Of a stretch of DNA of 5,505 bases, positions 1 to 5,505 are shown piece after piece; position 1 is the stretch's first letter, and every line of letters starts with the position of its first letter. The notes below the pieces were generated by a model, which saw only the letters and a list, made by a program, of their open reading frames with translations, had not been told where the DNA came from and did no database searches. The position numbers and the translations under genes were made by a program. Source of the stretch: CBDUQI01 sp965369325 (lineage in GTDB: Bacteria; Pseudomonadota; Gammaproteobacteria; Steroidobacterales; JBCBZW01); the NCBI GenBank assembly GCA_965369325.1, contig CBDUQI010000298.1, forward strand, positions 1-5,505, given 5' to 3'.

Positions 1-2466
1 GCGCCACTCCAGCGCCACACCGGGCCAATATGCGTCCTCTGCATACCCGCCAGCCTGAACAAAACGTTCGTATTCCGCATTCGTGACGGCGTGGCGCGCC
101 AGTTCGAACGCCGCAAGCGTCACGCGCTGCTCGGGCTGCTCGTCGGGGAATCCGTTATTATCACCACCGATGCGGTAGGTACCGCCTGCAACCGGGACAA
201 ACGCCGGTAACAACGGCCCGACCGTGCCCTGAGCGGCTGGCGAGCGCAAACGCGGATCGCCCAGTTCGCCCAACGCCTTCGCGGCCGCGATGCGGGCACG
301 TAAATCCGCTTGTTCATCCCGAGTCCGTTCAATTAGCTGAGCCTGCAGCGCGGCACGCAGCGCTGGTGTCAACGTGAGCAGTTGCGCGGCGCAGCGGCCG
401 GCCAGCGGCAGGTTAGCCGGCGTAAGCGCCTGGATGAGCGCTTCAGATTCCGGGCTGATCGCGGCAGCCATCAGTGCGCTCTCTTCCCAGCCCGTGGTCG
501 GTAACTCCGCCAGCACATCGTCCCCGCCCTGGGCCAGTAGCGACTGCGTCGATTCGGGCAAGTCTTCACTACGCCACGGGACGGCCAATTTATCGGCATC
601 AAACTCGGCGGCCAATTGCCGAGCGGCGAAGTACTCCTGGAGCTGATGATGCGCAAAACGGATGTCGTCTGCCTGCGCGGCCTCATCCTCAAACAATCCC
701 AGATCGCACCCTGCCTCCAGAAAGGTATCGGGTAATACTTCATCGGGCACCAGTGGTCCGATAACGTCGCGGGCGACGGGCCAACTCAAGCTGCCCCAAC
801 GCTCGTTGCTTCCGCTGGCATCCTGGATATGAAAGGCCAGCGCGGCCAGACTAGAGAACAAGGGAGTATCGCCTGGCACCCAATGCGCACGTGTCTTACC
901 CTGCGAAACCAGCTTGCGGTCACGCAAACTCAGCAAACTCGGGTCTGTGAAACGCGTGCTACCCCTTGCGCACTCCAAGCGCAATCGCGCGCGCACCAAG
1001 CCGCTGAACAGCGCGGCGCGATCTCGCGGCACTTCAATGCGCTCAGCGTCGATGTCTATCTGGTTCAGCAACAGGTTGAGAGCATAGGGCGAGCTGTACA
1101 ACGTAGACACCGCATGGTCCTCAAGCTGTGCCCAAATCGCCTCCGCCACGCTCTGGCTGAAGCGCTTGAGAATAAACGCCTTCACACGCGAAGGTGCCAT
1201 CGCCTGCACTTCAATCTCGGGCAATCGCGTGCGTTGCCCGGCATCAAGGCGCTGAGAGTAATCCAGCGGCCGGCACGCGAACAGCATCTGCACGCCTGGA
1301 TGCCTATCTTCCACCGCGCTCACCAGCGCTCGCCACTCCGCCACCCGCGCGGCATAGGCCTCATCACTGTCGCGCGGAATCTCATTCAGGCCATCCAGCA
1401 GCAGGGTGAGCACACCCTGTTGCATAAAGTCTGCGAGCGGCGGTGCAGCGGTCGTTTGCTTGCGCCACTCGGCCTCCAGCCAAGCCAACGCGGCGCAATC
1501 GGTGCCTTGTTCCTCTTTCGGTAGTGCGTCCGGCTTGTAGTCGCGCAACTGCGTGTAGAACACCAGGCGATTGCTCTGCAGCAACGTCTGCGCCTGCTTG
1601 AGCTGGTAGTGACGCAGAAGCGTACTTTTGCCACCGCCGGGCGGGGCGAAGATGACACTGGCTGGCGCTAATCTAACGTCAAAGATTTCATGCAGTGCGT
1701 CGCCCAGCGCATCGAATGTAAGCTGCTGCTTGTTCATGGGGCCGTCAACTTCGTCACGGGAACGCAGCAGCACCTGCAGCGGCGTAAAATGCTCATCCAC
1801 CTCCAGGTACTCGGGTGTCGCCCAGCGCGCGATGCTCGCAAGCTGCCAGGCCAAGAACGAGGCGGGACGCGCGCGCTTCACCGCTTGCCACAACCGCCGG
1901 CGTTCAGCGGCATCCGGCGGTTGACCCTGGGCGCATAGCGTTTGCAACCGGGCGTAGCATTCAATGCCGGCCGTCGCGTTGTCGCGGTCAGGCCAAAGGC
2001 TGGCGGCGCCTGGCGCGCCGTCAGGCGCGATCACCGCATCCCTAGGGTGAGACGCCGGACGCTCGCCAGTAATGCCCCAGATGAGTTGGTCGATACCCGC
2101 ATCCGACAATTCAGGGCGTAAGTCCACCCAGCGGCGAACGCCCAGGAACAACGGCAACTTCGGCGCCCTGGAATTGTTAGGCAGCAACACCGGAATCACC
2201 TCAACGCCTTCGTTCACGGCGCGCTGTAGCAGGGCCTCCATTTCCTGCTGCGCCCATGGCCCGATGCCGGCAGCGCCGACCAGCACCGCGCCGCATTTGG
2301 ACCGCTTGATGCCATCCTCAAGCAGAGGCACCACCTTCCGGCCGGGAATCAGTTGCTCGTCGTCCCACCACACGCGAACCCCCCGTTCGCTCAAGCGACG
2401 CGCAAGCGTTTGGGCCATAGACTGGTCCTGGCTGTTGTAAGAAAGAAAGACGTCGAAATCGCTCAC
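1..2466 (-). CDS. TIR-NACHT-(HEAT-like)-FGE protein, NLR-like STAND NTPase; 3' end beyond window
   Basis: Open for 822 codons with no stop. The N-terminal TIR domain (about residues 3-135) shows FDVFLSYNSQD (4-14), the VWWDDEQLIPG loop (32-42), W71-x3-E75 at the position of the TIR NADase catalytic glutamate, and LPLFLGVRRWVDLR (104-117). The NACHT NTPase follows after a linker: Walker A APPGGGKST (274-282, Lys280), Walker B LTLLLDGLNE (353-362, Asp358) and sensor-like FACRP (396-400). The helical part has FAHHQLQEYFAA (604-615), typical of NACHT C-terminal arms. A HEAT-like helix AAAKALGELGDPRL (727-740) precedes an FGE-sulfatase domain (from about 755) with DEQPEQRV, VTNAEYERF and QAGGY. 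About 200 more FGE residues would be expected outside the window. No signal peptide or membrane segment is seen, so it is probably cytosolic. GTG 2466 is chosen because the TIR fold begins two residues later and AAGGGG lies just upstream. An in-frame GTG at 2553 would add 29 unconserved residues and has no ribosome site. Likely role (inference): ligand-triggered NAD+-depleting immune protein. Domain calls are firm; ligand and function are unknown. Confidence 0.95.
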   Translation of the reverse strand, partial: MSDFDVFLSYNSQDQSMAQTLARRLSERGVRVWWDDEQLIPGRKVVPLLEDGIKRSKCGAVLVGAAGIGPWAQQEMEALLQRAVNEGVEVIPVLLPNNSRAPKLPLFLGVRRWVDLRPELSDAGIDQLIWGITGERPASHPRDAVIAPDGAPGAASLWPDRDNATAGIECYARLQTLCAQGQPPDAAERRRLWQAVKRARPASFLAWQLASIARWATPEYLEVDEHFTPLQVLLRSRDEVDGPMNKQQLTFDALGDALHEIFDVRLAPASVIFAPPGGGKSTLLRHYQLKQAQTLLQSNRLVFYTQLRDYKPDALPKEEQGTDCAALAWLEAEWRKQTTAAPPLADFMQQGVLTLLLDGLNEIPRDSDEAYAARVAEWRALVSAVEDRHPGVQMLFACRPLDYSQRLDAGQRTRLPEIEVQAMAPSRVKAFILKRFSQSVAEAIWAQLEDHAVSTLYSSPYALNLLLNQIDIDAERIEVPRDRAALFSGLVRARLRLECARGSTRFTDPSLLSLRDRKLVSQGKTRAHWVPGDTPLFSSLAALAFHIQDASGSNERWGSLSWPVARDVIGPLVPDEVLPDTFLEAGCDLGLFEDEAAQADDIRFAHHQLQEYFAARQLAAEFDADKLAVPWRSEDLPESTQSLLAQGGDDVLAELPTTGWEESALMAAAISPESEALIQALTPANLPLAGRCAAQLLTLTPALRAALQAQLIERTRDEQADLRARIAAAKALGELGDPRLRSPAAQGTVGPLLPAFVPVAGGTYRIGGDNNGFPDEQPEQRVTLAAFELARHAVTNAEYERFVQAGGYAEDAYWPGVALEWR

Positions 2467-2591
2467 GATCCCCTTCGCGCCGTGCCGGGCGGGTGGTTTA
2501 TTGCTTGTCGCAAATATTACGCTATCCTCATCATGCGAGGTAACAAACCCCACGATGTGGCTGATTAGCTCAAACGGCGACTCAACACCCC
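2467..2591. promoter_or_regulatory. Divergent intergenic region, probable back-to-back promoters
   Basis: This 125-base gap separates the two divergent start codons and must hold the promoters of both genes if each is transcribed independently. It includes an AT-rich patch (about 2496-2528), unlike the GC-rich flanks. On the plus strand, TTGCTT (2501-2506) and TATCCT (2523-2528) are 16 bases apart and could be weak -35/-10 elements. On the minus strand, TAATAT within the same patch (about 2514-2519) resembles a -10 without a good -35. Short inverted arms occur: TTGC/GCAA (2501-2513) and CCTC/GAGG (2526-2540). They are short enough to be chance. No strong terminator or riboswitch is visible. 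Promoter placement is only suggestive. Confidence 0.4.
2470..2475 (-). promoter_or_regulatory. Ribosome binding site of the TIR-NACHT gene
   Basis: The minus strand reads AAGGGGATC immediately before the GTG at 2466. The AAGG core lies 5 bases from the start codon, which supports this start over the upstream in-frame GTG at 2553. The match to the Shine-Dalgarno consensus is partial (AAGG/GGGG rather than AGGAGG). Confidence 0.5.
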
Positions 2592-5505
2592 ATGAAGAAC
2601 AAACCGACAAAACGCGCCATATCAAATCCGCCTCGCGTATTCATCTCCTCTACGCACGAGGACCTTGAAGACTTTCGCGCGGCGGCGCTGCGAGGCGTCA
2701 ACAAAGCCGATTGCAAACCGGTCATGACCGAGCTCTGGACGGCCCGGGGGGATATGAACTCCTTCGAGGTGTGCATGGAGCAGGTGCGTACCTGCGATGT
2801 GTTGATTGTGCTGGTCGCCCACCGCTACGGTTCGGAACCGGCGGGCCAGCCCGGCCCGCCGGAGCAGCATAAAAACATGGTGTGGCTGGAGTGTGAGCAG
2901 GCCCACGATGTTGGCATGCAGGTACTCGCGCTGGTTGTGGACGATAAAGCGGACTGGCCGCTCGAAAAGAAAGACAGCTATGCACTGATTGAGGCGTCGG
3001 CGGGTGGTGGCCAGATTCCAGCCGATCTGGTGGCCTACATTAACCGAGCGGGCCCACGCCTGCGCGACTTCAAGCAATGGCTGCGCGGCGAGGGCAGCGG
3101 CATCTTGGAGTACTTTACAACCCCACGTGAACTGGAGAGCATGATCCAGAACATTTTGGGTGTATGGAAGAACGACAACGGCGTGGGAGCGAATGCCGGC
3201 GCAAGCACGCCGCACGCGGGAGCGGTCGCCATCCCGGAGGGGTACCTGGCTTGGGTGCGCCGCAAGTTCGGCACTGTCGAGTTGCTTGGGCTTGAAGCCC
3301 GTGAGGCGCCCGCGAGCCGCCTGCGGCAGGTCTACGTCCCCGCGGTGACCGACCGACCGGCCGAGATGCTGGAGGATGCCGAGCAGCTATCGCGACGGCG
3401 TCGCCCAGAGTCCGGTGAGCAAGACAAAGGCCCAATGCTGCTGCTTGAACGGCTCGCAAAGGAATCGCTCTACACGGAAGGCGCGCCGGGCGCGGGCAAA
3501 TCCACGTTCTGCCGCTGGGTGGCATGGGTGGTGGCCAGCGGCCAGGTGCCGGCGCATGAACTCCCAAGCCCGGACGAATTTGCTGAATCGCTGCCCGAGT
3601 CTTTGGCCGGCCGCCTGCCGCTGATGGTTGAACTGCGGGATTTCGGTATCGCGCTTGCCTGCCCGCCGGACGCCCGCCGCTGGGCACGCGCGGACCTCAC
3701 CGATGCACTCGCCGACTGGGTGCAACGCACGCGGCCCGGCGATCTTACCGGGGATACTTTTCGAGCGTTGCTTGAAGAGGGTCGCCTGTTGCTGATGTTG
3801 GACGGTGTCGACGAGGTACCGATCGTGCAGCCGCGCGGCGAGAGCCGCCATCACCCACGTGCCTGTTTGCTGAGCGGCCTGGCCGATGCACTGGGCGAGT
3901 GGCACGCAGCGGGCAACCGTGTGCTGCTGACCAGCCGACCTTACGGGCTGCACGAGGCAGAACATCGCGCACTCGCCCTACCGTTGGCCCCACTGGGCGA
4001 TTTGCCCGAACCACTGCAGCAACTGTTCATCCAACGCTGGTACGCCGCGACCGACCCGGATCGGCAAGACAAAAACAGCCGCGGACTTATCGCGCACCTT
4101 AGCGGTCGCGAAGACCTAGCGCCCCTGTCGCGGAGCCCGATGTTGCTCACAGCGCTGTGTATCCGATTCGGGGAAGGGCAGCGACTGCCGGAAGACTTGT
4201 ATGCGCTTTACGACGGGCTGGTGAACAGCGTGCTTTTCAGCCGTTACCGCGATGATCCGCACGAACGCACGCGAGCCCGGCACCGCCTGGCCGCGATAGC
4301 CCAAGGCATGCACGCAGGTCCGTCGGGTTCGCCCCGCGCGACGCCAATGGCACGAATTGCCGCTGCCGAGGCGGATGTACACCTGGGCAAATTCGCGGCG
4401 GCAAATTCTGCCACCGAGGCCGGCAGCGTAGGGCCCACGCTGTGTCGCGAGCACCTGCTGTCGGATTCGGGGTTGCTGCTACCCGCACCGGAGGATCGGG
4501 TGCAGTTCCGCCACCTGAGTTTTCAAGAGTTCCTGACGGCGGATTACCTGAAACGCACGCAACCGGAGGACGAGGCGATCCACCGATTGTTCAAACAGCG
4601 TGGTCCGATTAAGGAATGGCGCCCGACCTTGATGTTTCTGTTTACCGGGTTGGTCCGGGAGTATCCGCAGCGGGCGCTCAATCGATTGAACGCGTTGGTG
4701 GATGAGTTGAGCCGCGTCGCCGTGCAGCAGAACCCTTCGCTTGCCGGCTTCGCCATGCAGGCCGCCGAAGTGCTCCACGCGAAAAAATGCGCTTTGGGTG
4801 AGCGCCTGTGCGAAGCGCTGACACGCATCGCTTTGAACGCGATTGAAGACGAAGTGACGCTAACCGAGCGCCACTTCCTGGCCAACGCGCTGGGCCGTTT
4901 AGGGCTGGACAACCGCGCGGGGGTGGGGCTGACGGTTGCGGGCATCCCGGATATCGATTGGGTTGATGTCCCGGCGGGCGAGTTTATTTATCAGGATGGC
5001 GAGCGGCGTCACTTGGACGCATTCAGCGTCGGGCGTTATCCGATCACCAATGCGCAGTTCGATGTGTTCATTCAGGCGGGTGGCTATGCAGACCCTCGCT
5101 GGTGGGAGGGGTTGGCGCAGCGTTTCGAGGCGCCCGACAAGTCGTATTGGGCGGAGGCGAACCGCCCGCGTACGAATGTGAGTTGGTATGAGGCAGTGGC
5201 GTATTGCCGTTGGCTGCGTGAGGTGACGGGACTTGAGGTGCGGTTGCCTAAAGAGGAAGAGTGGGAGAAGGCTGCGCGAGGAGAGGACGGGCGTAAGTAC
5301 CCCTGGGGTGATGAGTATGTGGTGGGTTTAGCGAACGTGAACGAGAAGCGTGGCGAGGCTGGCCCGCATTATCTAGGTGAGACAACAGCGGTGGGCCTGT
5401 ATCCGCAGGGGGTGTCGCCTTATGGGGCGTATGACATGTCAGGAAACGTCTGGGAGTGGTGCTTGAACGAGCACGGGAGACCTGACCGGATTGGCACGGG
5501 TGGCA
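2592..5505 (+). CDS. DUF4062-NACHT-(HEAT-like)-FGE protein, NLR-like STAND NTPase; 3' end beyond window
   Basis: Open for 971 codons from ATG 2592 to the window edge. An in-frame TGA at 2562 and no intervening start fix this start, although no clear ribosome site precedes it. DUF4062 (about 15-125), a TIR-like Rossmann-type domain, is shown by RVFISSTHEDLEDF (15-28), CDVLIVLVAHRYGS (68-81) and MVWLECEQA (96-104). The NACHT domain has Walker A GAPGAGKST (297-305, Lys303), Walker B LLLMLDGVDEV (399-409, Asp404), sensor VLLTSRP (444-450) and SPMLLTALC (515-523). The helical arm has FRHLSFQEFLTADYL (639-653). A HEAT-like helix HFLANALGRLGLDNR precedes the FGE-sulfatase domain (from about 786): PITNAQFDVFIQAGGY (817-832), NVSWYEAVAYCRWL (862-875), RLPKEEEWEKAARG (884-897), YPWGDE and SPYGAYDMSGNVWEW (942-956). 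The last ~60-80 FGE residues, including the RGGSW region and any catalytic cysteines, lie outside, so enzyme activity cannot be judged. No membrane segment is seen. It shares its plan with the divergent neighbour. Tyrosine codon use flips inside the FGE module. Likely role (inference): immune/conflict sensor-switch; the biochemical output of DUF4062 is not established. Confidence 0.96.
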   Translation, partial: MKNKPTKRAISNPPRVFISSTHEDLEDFRAAALRGVNKADCKPVMTELWTARGDMNSFEVCMEQVRTCDVLIVLVAHRYGSEPAGQPGPPEQHKNMVWLECEQAHDVGMQVLALVVDDKADWPLEKKDSYALIEASAGGGQIPADLVAYINRAGPRLRDFKQWLRGEGSGILEYFTTPRELESMIQNILGVWKNDNGVGANAGASTPHAGAVAIPEGYLAWVRRKFGTVELLGLEAREAPASRLRQVYVPAVTDRPAEMLEDAEQLSRRRRPESGEQDKGPMLLLERLAKESLYTEGAPGAGKSTFCRWVAWVVASGQVPAHELPSPDEFAESLPESLAGRLPLMVELRDFGIALACPPDARRWARADLTDALADWVQRTRPGDLTGDTFRALLEEGRLLLMLDGVDEVPIVQPRGESRHHPRACLLSGLADALGEWHAAGNRVLLTSRPYGLHEAEHRALALPLAPLGDLPEPLQQLFIQRWYAATDPDRQDKNSRGLIAHLSGREDLAPLSRSPMLLTALCIRFGEGQRLPEDLYALYDGLVNSVLFSRYRDDPHERTRARHRLAAIAQGMHAGPSGSPRATPMARIAAAEADVHLGKFAAANSATEAGSVGPTLCREHLLSDSGLLLPAPEDRVQFRHLSFQEFLTADYLKRTQPEDEAIHRLFKQRGPIKEWRPTLMFLFTGLVREYPQRALNRLNALVDELSRVAVQQNPSLAGFAMQAAEVLHAKKCALGERLCEALTRIALNAIEDEVTLTERHFLANALGRLGLDNRAGVGLTVAGIPDIDWVDVPAGEFIYQDGERRHLDAFSVGRYPITNAQFDVFIQAGGYADPRWWEGLAQRFEAPDKSYWAEANRPRTNVSWYEAVAYCRWLREVTGLEVRLPKEEEWEKAARGEDGRKYPWGDEYVVGLANVNEKRGEAGPHYLGETTAVGLYPQGVSPYGAYDMSGNVWEWCLNEHGRPDRIGTGG

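Noticed and set aside
763..822. The FGE domains as true sulfatase-activating enzymes in a sulfatase operon.
   Set aside because: No sulfatase is in the window, the domains are fused to NACHT switches, and the catalytic cysteine region is outside the window. A binding/sensor role fits the context better.
829..1524. A 231-codon plus-strand reading frame antisense to the TIR-NACHT gene.
   Set aside because: Its translation is low-complexity, Arg/Gln/His-rich and resembles no family. The opposite strand encodes clear NACHT motifs throughout. Long antisense frames are expected in GC-rich coding DNA.
2501..2540. Short inverted arms TTGC/GCAA and CCTC/GAGG as operators or a terminator.
   Set aside because: The arms are only 4 bases and the extended matches are poor. 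There is no U-run. This is not above chance in 125 bases.
2533..2568. An 11-codon peptide ATG...TAG in the intergenic gap, ahead of the DUF4062 gene, as a possible leader peptide.
   Set aside because: It has no ribosome site, no repeated regulatory codons and no attenuator-like hairpin after it. It is most likely chance.
3115..3965. Two overlapping minus-strand frames of about 190 codons each (3115-3687 and 3387-3965) opposite the DUF4062-NACHT gene.
   Set aside because: They lie opposite the Walker A region, have Pro/Arg/Ala-rich translations without motifs, and overlap each other. They are shadows of the real gene.
1..5505. The two FGE segments as a recent duplication or inverted repeat able to recombine.
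   Set aside because: Protein identity over the best 28 residues is about half. The DNA even over the QAGGYA codons differs at 3 of 18 bases, so this is family-level similarity only.

Overview
The window holds two large, incomplete protein-coding genes transcribed away from each other from a 125-base gap, and together they fill almost all of it. DNA composition is GC-rich with a strong C/G preference at third codon positions. This fits a GC-rich bacterium, possibly a proteobacterium, but nothing here fixes the species. No rRNA, tRNA, CRISPR array, insertion sequence or long repeat was seen.

Left half (bases 1-2466, minus strand): a GTG-started reading frame that stays open for 822 codons to the window edge. 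Read N to C it contains a TIR domain, a linker, a NACHT-type STAND P-loop NTPase, a helical region ending in a HEAT-like segment, and the first ~65 residues of a formylglycine-generating-enzyme-like (FGE-sulfatase/SUMF1, C-type-lectin fold) domain. Right half (bases 2592-5505, plus strand): an ATG-started reading frame open for 971 codons to the other edge. It contains a DUF4062 domain, a NACHT NTPase, a helical region with a HEAT-like segment, and about 185 residues of an FGE-like domain. That domain stops just after the GNVWEW motif, so the C-terminal end is missing.

The two proteins share one plan (N-terminal effector or signalling domain, NACHT switch, HEAT-like hinge, C-terminal FGE module) but carry different N-terminal domains. 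By analogy with bacterial NLR-like STAND proteins, the C-terminal module would sense a ligand, the NACHT core would oligomerise with nucleotide, and the N-terminal domain would act. For the TIR protein the action would be NAD+ cleavage. A head-to-head anti-phage or other conflict/immune locus is the best reading, but this is inference. FGE/C-type-lectin domains are also the classic targets of diversity-generating retroelements (DGRs), whose variable repeats lie at the extreme C terminus, just outside the window on both sides.

The most unusual signal internal to the sequence is a change of codon use within the FGE module of the plus-strand gene, which hints that this sensor module has a different history from the rest of the gene.
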